A stretch of DNA of 64,000 nt, taken from assembly GCF_014898815.1 (NCBI RefSeq), contig NW_026515428.1, positions 124,001 to 188,000 of the forward strand, in the 5' to 3' direction. This stretch comes from Panonychus citri (lineage: Eukaryota; Arthropoda; Arachnida; Trombidiformes; Tetranychidae). A program made the position numbers and the translations under genes. How positions within the stretch are numbered: position 1 is the first letter of the stretch; each line of letters opens with the position of its first letter. Under the pieces are notes generated by a model that had not been told where the DNA came from, did not search any database, and worked only from the letters and a program-made list of their open reading frames with translations. Of this stretch, positions 12,221-24,690 are shown one piece after another.

Positions 12221-13864
12221 GATAAATCATTTACAACCGAAAATCATCAAGAGAAAAAAACAACACAAAGACAGTAGTATTGAGAATAAGGTAACACATT
12301 GTTTACCAGGTACAATCATTTAGAATTTGTAATAATGGAACCAAATCAATTAGAGAGAACAAATTGTAAGAAAATGGTCAACAATTAATAGATAGAATTA
12401 CAATAATTAGTAAAATGTGCAGAATTAGTCAATGGGCAAAAAGAAAAAGAAAAGAAAAGGAAAAAACCAAAAGTGTAGAAAAAGAAACAAATGAGAGAAT
12501 AGAAAACAAAACATTCCCCTGGCGGTTCAACCGAATTTTGGAATTTGCTGTACAATTAACATTCTGCTATTTCTACATTAATTGTTCGTTTTTTTTGTTA
12601 TTCTTTTTTTTTAATTGTTCTAATTAAGAGTATCCTATCGGGAGAATAGTTTTTTTCTAACCAACAATTAGAAGGCTCGATCGAGAGTAAATACTATTCG
12701 AAAGGTTTTAATAATCTCAAGTGTTGAGAATATGGATTATATTGTAAACGAAACGAAATCTAATTAGTAATTAGAATTTTTTTTTCACTAATTAAGGAAG
12801 ATAAACTTGATTGTTTTGTCGATGAACTGTTCTAAAAGCTTAAAGTGGCCACTTTAATTCGTGATTTTTGTGGAAAAAAAAGCAATCTGATTGATCAGAT
12901 TTTGTCAACTTATTGTTGATTTAAAGGTTAATTGGATTGATAGATTAAGGGAAGAGAATTAAATTTAATCATGATCAGCATGGTGATTCATTTTTACCCC
13001 TGATTGTTTATCAAATTGTTGATTTCCTCTGAGTCTGATGTAATATAACATCTAGATTGAGTTTTTATTGTTCCATCCTTTTAATTTATTATAATCAAGG
13101 GCATTTGATGTTTGATTAAGTTAATTGTTACTCTGTCAATTGAAACCAATAATTTGCCAGAATTAACTAATTATTAATACTTCAAGTTCATTGGTCAAAT
13201 TTACACCTTAAAAATTGATTAACATAATTTAAGCTTAATTTGCATGATCGTTAATTATTTTATTTTTATCTTTCACAAAATTGATCACAATTAAAATATT
13301 CTTAATCGAGTATTAATAATAAATTCATTTTTATTAATAAAAGCCAATTAGACCATTTGAATTGGCCAATATTCAACTAATTGTAACCAATTAGTGACAC
13401 TAATCAATTGATAATAATAATTAATTTCTGAATCAAATGAAATAAATTAAACTTAATCATTTGATGAGAAATTAATTAATCAGATTGAAAAGGTTTTACA
13501 ATTAATCAAATTGTAAATTTTATCAAATAGCAATAATTGATTGTCATTTGATTTGAAAAAAAATTACGAGTTAATATTAACTCACTTTAATCTTGTAATA
13601 TGAATCTCTCTCTCTCTTTCTTGTAATTGTTGGTATTACAATACAATCGTCAACAATTATATAATTTATCTTGATCATCATGACAATCATTTGATTTTGT
13701 CTTAATTGAATACAAATAAATGGCTTATTTATAATATGGCAAAGTCATTTTTTTTCTTGTTGAAATTAAATTACTGTAAATTGTTACGCTTTTTTTTAGG
13801 TAGATAGATTTATATTTTTCTGAGTTGTTTTGATTGTTGTTGATGTTATCTGGTGGTTATTTGA
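12221..13864. other. Intergenic: PIAS-like 5' flank and tetraspanin 3' flank
   Basis: Very AT-rich sequence with many copies of words such as CAATTA and TTAATTG. The part next to 12220 should hold the PIAS-like promoter and 5' UTR; the part next to 13865 the tetraspanin 3' UTR. No coding or RNA gene seen. Confidence 0.5.
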
Positions 13865-15980
13865 TTAGACGTGATCATATGATGCTCGTTTGATGCAAGA
13901 TGCAACACAACAGGAACCGAAGATACCCAAAAGTTGAATGACCGCGAATACGATCACGGTGATGGCCAGAACTTTCATCGCAGGGGCTAAGGTCTCTTTT
14001 ATGGCTCGAACGCAACCTTCTTGATAAGCATCTCTATCGTCACAGAGTTTCGCCTTGTCAGCACAACAAGAGGAGGGAATCGCTTTAGTAAGATTACGCC
14101 AGTCTTTAGGACCTTGTGCCCCGCAGCATTTCAGGTTCATTTGAAGATCGTCAACATTTTTTGTTAAACTTTCTCGCCCTGGGGTACCATAATCGCTGAG
14201 TGTTTTCTTTAATCCTTCATCGGTTATGTCTTCAAGAGAGTCTCGATACTTGTAGGCAAGTCCACCAACGGTAAATTCAACGACAACCAAAAGTAAAACA
14301 ACCGATCCAAACTATATAATTTTGTACAATAGAAAAAAGAGAGAAAATCGATTGATTAGTTAACAGGTTTCTATTACATGGTTAATATGAAATATGAACA
14401 GAAAATATAATCATTAAGGTAACAAACAAATTAAAATTAATTGCCAGTTTCCAAGGTTCAATGTAATGATGTTGATAAGTATCTAGTAAATATTTTGATG
14501 TGTTTATTGAAATGCACATTATAACATACAATAGATATTAGTCTTAATCTTGCATCATAATCAGTTTGATCTTAATAATAACATGAGAAATGGATTAACT
14601 GTGTTTTCTATCCCATGTTATTACTATCCCATAAGAAAATTATTTCTAGACTAATAGCTATTACTAAATAATTAGTAATGAATAACTACAATCGAAATCA
14701 TTATCTGTTGTTAACCATTTTTCCAATTAATTGTGATTCGGTGGTAATAATCTGATGACAATAATAATACACCTCACTCATTAGTCAGATACGTTAATTG
14801 TTTGGATGTGTTTAAAGTACAATATGAATTATCTGATGATGAAAATTTTATCAAAACAAACAAGGTAACATTTGATCATTAAATCGTGATTGTAAATTGA
14901 TGAAGGTAAAAATTTATATGATTACAATATGGTCAACATGATCAAGCTGAAATTATATTTGATTGAATAACCAGTTAACTATTAGTATAAGTTATACTAT
15001 GTTATTTGACCCAAGAGTCCACACATCATGATAACAAGTTAATTCATGATAATGTTGATGATGGACCTTGATTTAGGCAAGAACAGAATAGAAAACTAGT
15101 TCCAAGACTGGACCAAGATCAACTTGTTTCCAAAATAAATAAAGTTAATAATCCTTACAAACGGACAGTTGATGCTGGAGAGAAGGGAAGAAAAAAAATT
15201 CTATCCTGTTGATTGAATGTTATTTTCTTTTCTTTTATTTTCCAATAAATTTCTACAATCATGAAAACATATTGATGAATAAACAAGCTGGTATTTTCAT
15301 GGGAAAATCGTATAATCTATGGAAACATTTGTTATCACAGATTAATTGTTTTTCACAGAAAAAAATAGAAATCAAATAAGTGATAAAATGGAGGAGAGAA
15401 AAAAAATGAATCAGAAAGAATAGAAGAAGAAATTAACAAAGAGAAGAAACAAAAGGTGCAATTTCCCTCAAAAAGTGAAATGTTAGAATAGAATAAAAAA
15501 AAACCCAAACTTCCACAATAACTATAATGCGACGTTACATTTAGATGATCAGATTATTAATCTACAATAAGCTAACAATCAAAATGGTGATAGGAAATCA
15601 AAAGTAATATAGAACAAAAAATGAATTGTACTTACAGTTATAAGCATACAACGGTTTTCCTTTATGGCACCACAACAGCCCAAGAAACAAATGACAAAAA
15701 CCGCCACCCCAATTCCAATACTCATGTTGGCTGGTCCTTGACCAATATTGATAACACTTTCATAATTTGATGAACTTCTTGCCAAAGCACCGAAAATGAT
15801 ACACAAAAGGCCAAAAATCTAAGTTTAAAAAGAAAAGAATATTTTCAAAAAACAAAATAGAATAGAAAATTAAAATTCTATTCATCAGTGAGAAGAAATG
15901 AAAATCAAACAACTTACCAAACAGATAAAGTTGAAAAAGATTAAACCATATTTGGTTAATGATCCAAAGAATGAATTCAT
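13865..15980 (-). CDS. Tetraspanin
   Basis: Tetraspanins are four-pass proteins that organise membrane microdomains with integrins and other receptors. Three exons, 15980-15918, 15818-15636, 14311-13865, all joined in phase 0, give 230 aa, a normal length for the family. Membrane segments: about 11-34, 52-72, 77-100 and 196-220. The large outer loop has the signature CCG at 144-146, SSCC ending at 165, and further cysteines near 172 and 182. Juxtamembrane cysteines (CFLGCCGA; GSCCVASC) are likely palmitoylation sites. The first residues MNSFFGSLTKYG resemble the cytosolic start of CD9/CD63/CD81-like members. The tail ends SYDHV. Intron 2 is 1.3 kb and otherwise empty. Which tetraspanin subgroup this belongs to is not settled by eye. 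Confidence 0.92.
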
Positions 15981-16312
15981 TTTAATTACGAAAATTATTT
16001 AATTAACTAAATAGAAAAATGATCTCAAAATAAGTCGACTAATTAACTTGACACAATAATTTAAACTAAATTGTAAACTTTTTCATTGAGAGATTTTTTT
16101 ATTGAGTAAAATTGATTCGTCTCAGTAACCATGGCAACGACGATTCTTGCATAAGTGAAGAGGGAATTTCGAAAATCAATTAAATTCTAATAAAAAATTA
16201 ATTTCCATCTATTTTCAAAGCTTAATGATCATCATCTTCATTTCCTCATCTTTCATTCCATCTCAATGGATGAAAATGATATTCAACAATTATTGTAATT
16301 TGAACGATATCC

Positions 16313-16570
16313 TTACGAGCCTCTCGTATCCCTGACGAAGTGATGATCAATCTTAAGTCCATCTCTTGATTGGCTCCATTGGTCAGTTTGACACTTGCGA
16401 ATAATATAATTATTGTGAACAAAATAAGACCTTTGAGAATTGTGAATAGAGTAGAGATTAGTAAAGGGAAAATGTTGGTTGCGTTGATTAGATAGATACT
16501 TTTGATTGGCCTGCGAAACCATCATAACTATAGCATGAAAAGTTGTTAATGAAATCAAAAATTTCTTCAT
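16313..16570 (-). CDS. Possible exon of a small secreted protein, frame unresolved
   Basis: I do not recognise this gene. From the ATG at 16570 the frame opens with a signal-peptide-like start (MKKFLISLTTFHAIVMMVSQA), preceded by an acceptor-like TTTTCAG, and runs to a good donor (GTAAGG) whose G is at 16316. The overlapping +1 frame is also open, to a TGA beyond 16270. It has its own hydrophobic stretch (LILFTIIILFASV) followed by LTNGANQEMDLRLIITSSG. Base use across 16316-16380 is less AT-rich than the surroundings, which hints at coding. No clear downstream exon joins either frame before the tetraspanin at 15980. It may be one exon of an unrecognised gene or chance. The rest of 15981-17336 shows nothing clear. 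Confidence 0.25.
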   Translation of the reverse strand: MKKFLISLTTFHAIVMMVSQANQKYLSNQRNQHFPFTNLYSIHNSQRSYFVHNNYIIRKCQTDQWSQSRDGLKIDHHFVRDTRGS

Positions 16571-17336
16571 CTGAAAACTTATCGTCGCTGAAAAAAAGTG
16601 ACCTCAAGTTTCAACTTCGAACTCGATTCTCTTGAAAACCATTACAGTGATCAGATCAGAAAAAAATAAACATATTTCAAGTTCATATTCATGGCCCCAC
16701 AGATAAGTCCTTTTATTGAAAATCAAGTTCGCGCCAAAAAATGAGTTGAATTAAAAGTCAACACATTTTTGTTTACAAACATAAACAACAAAATCTCACT
16801 TGAATGTTTCTGTTAATTGTGGTTAGTTAATTGTTTTATTTAATTGCCTTGGATGAGCAACAGAATATATGGTTACTTGGTAACAATTAAAGGTAAATTA
16901 TGAGTTAAATTGTTAATCATTTTGCTAGAAATCCCTAAAATCCAACAGATAGAAATTAAATTTTTCTGTTGTCATAACGATTGATATTTTTCTGGTTTTC
17001 CTTTTGTATTGTTTTTGTTTTTTTTTCTCTTATTTTTAAAATAGATTTTAACAGTTAATTGTGTCCGATTGATCACTATTATTGGTTCTAGGTGATAATT
17101 GTTCATCATCTAATATTGGAAGACATTAATTGTGAGCAGATAATGAACAAGATCAAATCTTAATGGTGGCAAACAAACAACACACGAAACGTTGGAAATT
17201 GGAATATAGAGAAATTGGTAAATTATTTTGTTCCATTTGATTATTGGAATGTAATCTGATTAATTATCTTGATTTTCTTTTCTTTTCTTTTTTTTCTCTT
17301 TCTCTCCTTCTCAGTGTTGATCATGATTTATGATCT

Positions 17337-18950
17337 TTAATTGTTCAATTCGGCTAATACCTTATGGAATCGATCGATGAAGATATTGTTATGTTGATTG
17401 TTAAAGGTCAATGTTGTTCGGATTCTCAATGAAGCTGCTCCTGATCCACCGCAATGGATTCCCTTTTGATGGAGACGATTAATTACCTCATTTCTTAATT
17501 CGGCTGTGTTAAAATCTATTGCACAAAATGTACCAATTCCCCTGGCCTTTGAGACTAAATTTGGAAAACGAGATTCAGCCTCTTTTAATCCGGTTAACAT
17601 TTGATTACCAGTTTCAATTATGGATTCAAGTAAATTGTCTCGTTTAACAACTTGAATAACTTTCTCAAGGAGAGCCAATTTTGATGGATCGCCAAGCCAA
17701 GTATTAAATATACGGAAACTCTGATCAGGTCGTAAATGACCTTTGTAAAAATAGCCACCGGTCAACATTTTCTTACTAAAAGTGACGATATCTGGTGGAT
17801 TATCTAGACCCCAATGTTCATGGGCCCAGAATTTTCCTGTTGGACCACAACCAGTTTGAACCTGATGTTTAAAAGATAGACAAACAATTAATCATGATGA
17901 TACTTTTCTAATCTATTATATGAGATTCCTATTCCTCCATAGGAAATTTACCTCATCACAGATGAAGACAACTTGATGAGATTTAGCAATTTTCCTTAAT
18001 TGTTGAAAGAAATAATTTGATCCTCGATTATCACCACCTTCACCTTGAATGGGTTCAACGATTAACCCAGCAACGGGTCGACCTTTCTTGTTAAATCTTT
18101 CAATTAAATCTTGAATCTCTTCAAGACACTGATCATCAGTGGCCTTGTTTTCCCGTTCATTAGCCTCGAGGGGATATTTATAAATAGGATAAGGAGCAAT
18201 AGGCCAATCAAATGCAGGAACATCCAATTTGTGAATATATTTTGAATGAGTACAACTTAAAGCTCCCAAGGTTCGCCCATGGAAACCATGTTTGAAAGAC
18301 AAAATTGTTAGATATGGTGATCCAGGATATTGATTAACTAAAGTTGATTCCATCTCTTCGGGTGTTAATTCACGGCCATCACGAATTCGCGTCTGATACC
18401 AAATGAAAGCCGCTTTAAGAGCATTTTCAACGGAACAAGAGCCACAAGCCATTGTTTGTACTTCGTTTAATCCTGGAGGTGCAATGGAAAGTAACGAACC
18501 TTTCAAACGATTAACCAAATCTTTCGGTGGTAAAATACCGAGAGCAGGTCGATTTATGAAAGCCGATGTATTTGCTGGATCTCTTAGCGCTTCAATCAAC
18601 GCCGGGTGATTGTAACCCAATGGAATTGATGAAATTTGTGAATAAATATCAAGGAAAAGGTTACCATCAGCATCGCAAAGATAATTACCAATGGACGATT
18701 CATAATCAACAAACAATTGAACCGATTTAGATAATTGAATGGAATCCAATTGCTTAATCAGTTCAAGTGATTTAGGTCCAGGAATTGTTGATGTACGGAT
18801 AAGCGGCTCTTTTGGTTCCGATAGATGATAATCCGATGAAATTTTAGCCGCAGTTGAATTATTCCGACGTCCGAATAGATTCAAGTTTCCATCATTAATT
18901 ACCCTTAATCGTTTAGATGTGGCAACAATTAAACTATTATAACGAACCAT
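17337..18950 (-). CDS. ABAT: 4-aminobutyrate aminotransferase (GABA transaminase), mitochondrial
   Basis: A PLP-dependent class III aminotransferase that converts GABA and 2-oxoglutarate to succinic semialdehyde and glutamate, the first step of the GABA shunt. Exons 18950-17952 and 17861-17337 join in phase 0 for 507 aa (human ABAT is 500). The first ~45 residues are rich in Arg, Ser and Asn and poor in acids, as expected for a mitochondrial presequence. Visible family marks: ACGSCSVENALKAAF, FHGRTLGALSCTHSKYIHK, VEPIQGEGGD, FICDEVQTGCGPTGKFWAHE and FSKKM, whose lysine is the Schiff-base residue. GASLRIRTTLTF-type sequence closes the small domain (here AASLRIRTTLTF). The signature CDE|VQTG is split by the 90-nt intron. 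The match is strong along the whole length. Confidence 0.96.
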
Positions 18951-21900
18951 TTTTCTTTACACAATATTAACACAAGTTAATCAACACTAATTCAAATTGT
19001 GAAAATGGTTCAACAACAAATCAGTAAGTTAATATATTGATTGTTATGGTTTTATTGTTACTGTTGCTGTGGTTTTAATTTACTACTAGAGATGTTGATT
19101 ATTATTGAAATTTTGTGTTCACAAGATAATCAGTGTCGCTAATCAGTTAGAGATACAAGAAAAGGGGATAACCTACTGATAACAATTAAGCATTCGTGTT
19201 GAATTAGAGTAATTAAAATAAAAGATTCTGTTGATAGTTAACTAGATGTTTACAATTTTCTGGTTTTCTATTTGATATCTTTTATTTTTTCTCTCTCTCT
19301 TTCTTTCTTGTTGTTTCTTCTGGTTTTCTCTTTCTTTTTCTCTCTCTATTTCTAAATAATAATACTAATTTTCTTCTCTTTCTTTTCTCTCTTCCAGATC
19401 ATCATCAATCTCGTTTGAGTTGAAGCAGATTGAGAAGCAACATGAACACTGAACCTTAGGAACAGAGAGACAGGAAAAGGCAATCGTCATGAAATGAGAA
19501 AATGGGTGGAAACAGAACTGAATTACATTTCTTTTATTGCGAAATGAACAATTTGTCGATTAGATGATTACATGGATTAAATTGTATTTGGATTACAATT
19601 GAAAAAGAAAATGAATTATCCATGATAATCATGAAATCATCATTCTTTGGATTGGAAAGTGAAATCAAGTTCATCTACTTAATTAGCCACAATTTCATCA
19701 TCCCAATGAGAAATTGCTGATGGACAAACCTTGGGGCATCCATTGACCACTGGTCAACTATTTTTGAGTATTGAATATTCATTAGCTTTGATAATTATCT
19801 GCTAGATGGAATTTAAATATTCTAATCTGAACAATTAAACATAATTTTGTATCTTTTTGATTGTAATTATAAATGAATAACTGGTTTCGTTTGATTATAA
19901 CAATACAAGGAAAGAATAGCGATTTGATAAACTTCCTTTAATTGTTATTACTTTTTATCTAATTGTGGAGTTTACATGATCGTAATATTATAATCATGAG
20001 GAAAAACTGTTTCGTTAATTGTTGATTAACATGAAAAACAAAACTTGAGACCAAAGAGAAGTGACCTAATCATATTAATATCATGTTCTTGACCATGAAA
20101 TTCATTGAACTTTCAATTGACAACAAACAAGAAGCAAAATTTGAAAAAATTTTCGGTGAAAATTAACTAATTGTGATTAAAGTTTTTTTTTCTCATTCAC
20201 TTTTCTCTCATCGTACAAGGATGATATCAATTAGTTAATTTAGTTCATCTCTTTCAATACAAATTGTTTATCATTTTAACTTTTATGTTGAATGAATTTG
20301 ATTAACCTCGGAAATTGAAATATCTAAATTAACTAATCAACTTAAACTACCATCAGGTCACTGGACAATCAACATTGTTAAGGAAAGTAAAACTTTCACA
20401 ATCATAATTTAAACTGTTTCAATGTAATTGATTTTTGATGATTAACTTTAAGAAATTGATTCAATTGTGAGAAAACAATTAACTTTTACAATTTAATTTA
20501 CACTTTTCGCTTTGATTTTTTTTTCGCAATCAGACCAACAATTAACTTGAGAGTATTTAGTTAACAAGTGAACAAATTATTATCTATTGATTGAATTTAG
20601 AAATTAACTAATTGTGATAATTTACCAACACTCGGGGAGAAAAAAAAATTAAACTTTAACAATCAACCTTGAAAATGGTTAATAAATTGTTAATATAAAG
20701 ATTTGATTTCCACCGGCAATTAACTGATTATGTTACTTTTTAAATGAAACCATCAATCATCATTAAAATATTGAGACAATTAAAAACAAGGTAATCAGAT
20801 TGCAATACAAATTTAGTAACAATCAAGAGTTAACAATAAATCAACTTGAGATTTTAAAAATTAATTATTGTGATTGATTAAAATTAATTCAATAAATTTC
20901 ACAATCTATCACTCCATGAACCTAATAATTGATGAATGAACTTTTCGTTTAATATCTTATATAAATTACAGTTGATTAATCAACTTGATTCTCAACAATT
21001 AACTAAATATTCAACGCGATCAACTTAACCTACCAGCCGGTTAACCGATTGACTTAAAGAGTGGAGAGGAAAATTAAAGTTCATTCTCATAATGTACAGT
21101 TAATTATTCAAATGAAACAACAAGTTAATGATGTCTAACAATTAAGAGTTAACAACAATTTACTTGATTGTGACTATCACCAATCATCAGGCACTTTCAA
21201 CAGTATGTAAATGCAATTAAATTGCTTGCAATCATTAAGTTATTATAATGTATTAATATTAACTTATACACTCAGAAAATACAATTAATATCATCATGAC
21301 AGCAATAAAAGTTAATTGTTTTCATTAAAAATCAAATTAATCAACAAATTTGGTATAAAAATAAAAATGATTGAACAAAGCAAAAAGTTAATCACAACAA
21401 TTAACAATTTTCCTCATTTCAAATTAACCGGAGTTACAATCATTATAACCACGAGAATCATTAACAAATCAACAATCATTATTATCACTACAATCAGTTG
21501 ATTATAAACAATTGTAATAATAACAAACAATCAATAAATTGTTAATCAAATTGAAGACAAAATCGTCAAAGAAAATCATTTTATCTGTAAAACTCATACA
21601 ATCTAGTGAATCAAAATCAGGAAAGTCAATCAAAAGTTAATCAACTTTTTCTCTCATCCAATTATCATCATCATAATTACAATCATTTAATTGTGATAAT
21701 GATTAACAATTGATTAGTGTTAAAAAAAGAGAAATCAAATTGTTACTTAACCCGTTTTCCAAGTTGTCCAGGAATCTTAAATCTCTCAAGTTCTATGCGT
21801 TAAATATCAACCGAAAAGCCTTAATAACCATTCTATCACAAATTTTTCATCCTCATCATCATAATTATCATCATTATCATCATCGTAATCCTCATCATCA

Positions 21901-22312
21901 TCATCATTATGATTATCTTTCCTGTATCTCTCTCCAATTGAATTTGAGATGACTTTGAAATCTTGCCTGACTAGTTAACGAAATTGTTATTTTTCACTCG
22001 ATAAAACAAAGTGGAAAAAAGGAACAAAAAATCACCTTCTCTCTCTCTCTCACTCTCTCACTCTCTCACTCAACGATCCTCTTAATATCATCATCATCAT
22101 CTTTCAAGTATCGTCCCAACGAAGCCTGAGCAATCGTTAACAACGTTACAACGTGGTTATCATTTGAATAGAAGTTTTTTTTAAAACTCTCTCTCTCTCC
22201 GAATCATTTATATATAAAATAAGCTTCTACTTTTTTGTTGTTGATTTACAAGTAATTGCAATTAATTTTATTGTGTATTTGTAATTGTCTGTTATTCACC
22301 TGAACAATTTAA
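18951..22312. other. 3.4 kb intergenic stretch between divergent ABAT and CRAL-TRIO genes
   Basis: The left edge should hold the ABAT promoter and 5' UTR; the right edge the promoter of the CRAL-TRIO gene. The middle is AT-rich with pyrimidine tracts near 19290-19400, many CAATTA/TTAATTG words, and short ATC/CAT-rich runs at 21840-21910. CT-rich repeats lie at 22038-22075. No open frame here looks like a real protein, and I see no RNA gene. Confidence 0.5.
22209..22218 (+). promoter_or_regulatory. TATA-box candidate for the CRAL-TRIO gene
   Basis: TATATATAAA lies about 95-105 nt upstream of the start codon at 22313, leaving room for a start site near 22240 and a short 5' UTR. This is a sequence match only. 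Confidence 0.45.
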
Positions 22313-23344
22313 ATGATTTCGGTGCCAATCATGGATAAATCATCATCACCAACAAACAACAATAATACCAAAGGTAATTGTGATAATGTTTCATGTTCTG
22401 TTAGTGGTAAACATTGTGATTCTTCAATGATTAAAGAAAAAAGTGATAAAATAACCAAAAATGGTTCAACTAAATCAAAGGTTAAATCTGATTTAGAAAC
22501 TGGATTAAAGTATCGTGAAAAAATTGATACACTTAGAGATCGTTTTTCAACTGAATATTCAGCTCACCCTGAACTTTACGATGAAATTGATTTTCGTAAA
22601 GTGATGGACAAAGATTTCTGGGTTACTCGATTCATGGCCGATCCAAATGAATCCATTGACGATACTTTTGAGAAGTTGAGGTCAACAATGGAATGGAGAA
22701 AATCATTTGGTGTTAATCATTTCGATCCTTTATCAATTCCCAAAGAGATTTATCAAGTTTCCGCTTTGATACCTTATGAGGTCGATAAACAGGGCAGGCC
22801 AACTCTTTATATTCGAGGTAAAATTCATAGGAAAATCGATCAACTTGAGGATAAGATCAAACATTATCTTGTCAATATGATTGAAACAATCGATTCGGTG
22901 AGGGAGGAACGAGAATCTTGGTTGATCATCTTGGACGCTTCGGATGCCAATTTTTTCAACACCGATTTGGATATGATCATGTTCCTGTTTTCAACTCTTC
23001 GAACTCGATATCCTCGAGGTGTTGGTCAATGTTTACTCTATGGATTACCTTGGCTTTTAGGAGCTTTCGCAAACATGGTCATCTCATTTTTACCCTCGGA
23101 TTCAGTGGCCAAGATCAAATTCGGTGGGAAAAAGGAGCTTCTCGAATTGATCGATGAAAATAATCTACCCGATTGGTTGGGTGGCTCTTGTAAGGTCAAC
23201 TATCGACGGGTCCCAAGATCAGCGGTCTCTTGTTACGATATGGCAGAGACAGAGTTCAAATTGACCAAACAAGAGGTCGATAAGATCATCAAGCCGTTCA
23301 CTCAGTACATTATGCCAGAACTTTGTGTCGAAATCGATCCTTAA
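22313..23344 (+). CDS. CRAL-TRIO (Sec14-like) domain protein, MOSPD2-like, intronless
   Basis: CRAL-TRIO domains bind small lipids in a closed pocket and carry them between membranes. A single uninterrupted frame codes 343 aa. The first ~65 residues are Ser/Asn/Lys-rich and probably disordered; a second in-frame ATG at 22331 (ATCATGG) has the better start context. A CRAL-TRIO N-terminal helical part (FWVTRFMADPNESIDDTFEK, with MEWRK next) is followed by the lipid pocket: GRPTLYIRGK, WLIILDASDANF, LFSTLRTRYPRG, YGLPWLLGAFANMV and LPDWLGGSC. The arrangement is closest to the CRAL-TRIO part of MOSPD2 as I remember it. However, the MSP domain and membrane anchor of MOSPD2 are absent, so the product is probably soluble. 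Lack of introns may point to a retrocopy origin. Ligand unknown. Confidence 0.85.
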   Translation: MISVPIMDKSSSPTNNNNTKGNCDNVSCSVSGKHCDSSMIKEKSDKITKNGSTKSKVKSDLETGLKYREKIDTLRDRFSTEYSAHPELYDEIDFRKVMDKDFWVTRFMADPNESIDDTFEKLRSTMEWRKSFGVNHFDPLSIPKEIYQVSALIPYEVDKQGRPTLYIRGKIHRKIDQLEDKIKHYLVNMIETIDSVREERESWLIILDASDANFFNTDLDMIMFLFSTLRTRYPRGVGQCLLYGLPWLLGAFANMVISFLPSDSVAKIKFGGKKELLELIDENNLPDWLGGSCKVNYRRVPRSAVSCYDMAETEFKLTKQEVDKIIKPFTQYIMPELCVEIDP

Positions 23345-24690
23345 TTGTTCAAAAAAAGTTAATTTTCCATGAAAAGAAAATATAATTTTCCTCTCTTTCA
23401 ATTCTCATGAGTGTGTCCGTCCATTTCTTGACCATTCCGTCCCACTGAATCACTCATCATGTAAATAATTATTAACTTTCAACAATTAACTTCTCTCTCT
23501 CTCTCTCTCTCTCATATCCCTTTATTGTAACCCAATTTGAACATTTTGTTTACAATTAACTGTTGATTATTTTGCTGCTGATATTTTGCAATTTAATTGT
23601 CACTTTGAGCTTTTTACAAACTGGTAAATCATTTGATTAACATGATTAACCCTTTAAAATTACTCAATTGTATTGTATTGATACTAAATTGTAATTCTCT
23701 TACGATTAGATTTTTTTTTCTCATTTATTTCAATCACTTTTTTATCTACAATTTAACCAGAAAATCCTAATTAAATTGTTCACAACTAACCTTGACTAAA
23801 AGTGACATCATAAATCATAACTATGGAAATGATAATAATGCTCAAGGTGGAGATCATCAAATCGAAACATAAAGAGAGACATTGTGGGACAAGTTAAGTT
23901 ACAATTAACGTTCTCATCTCGATATAGAAATAGATATTAAAATGCTGGACAGAGCAGAATTGATAAAGAACTTGAGGAAAATAAGAACTGAAGAAGAGAT
24001 ACAGGGAAGGATGAATATCATGTAGCATTTTCTTTTAAGGAATCGAACTTTTTTGTCTTTTAGTGAGAATTTTTAATTGTTTCTACTTACATCTGATTCC
24101 AAGATGAAGTTCGACATGGGTAAGAAAAGTTCTAAGTCTAGAACCCCAATCGAAATATCTTTTTCGTTATTAAAAGTAGCCAAAACTAATTTGGATAAAA
24201 GGTAATAACTTTTTCGAGAAAAAGTTTTCTACTTTCAAGATTATCCAGTTGATTGAAATGAGAATTTCTAATTGTGATCAAATTTTAGCTTTTTTTGTTC
24301 TAAAGTTTCAATTCTATTAATGAAAATAAAAGATCACCGATCAATTGATCTTGGGGGTTAGCACTTAAATCAATTTAATTAGTAAATTAATCAATTACAT
24401 GTAAATCCTAGAACGGATTAGATTAGATTGTTAATAGTTAAAAGTGGATAAGTTTACAGTTTATGTTTGAAATGGTTAATAAAATAAATTTTCCATTATA
24501 AAATTTACCTAGAATAGTATGAAGAATAGCAATTAATTGTTAAAACAAGATTAAATTTTTTTTTCCAATCTTGATGGTTCAATATACTTTGACTAGGGAT
24601 TGATTAATATTGATTTTAACATTTTATAATCAATAATTAACCTTATAATTATGGATCCATTGATTGGTTAAGTAGATCATCTGTTAATTG
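23345..24690. other. Convergent 3' flanks of the CRAL-TRIO and TPST genes
   Basis: AT-rich, with a (CT)n run at 23491-23513. A short frame at 23942-24025 encodes a Lys/Glu-rich 27-residue peptide starting MLDRAELIKNLRK. It has no supporting context. Nothing else noted. Confidence 0.45.

Noticed and set aside
23942..24025. 27-codon frame starting MLDRAELIKNLRK
   Set aside because: Looks helix-like but is too short, with no splice sites or conservation to support it.
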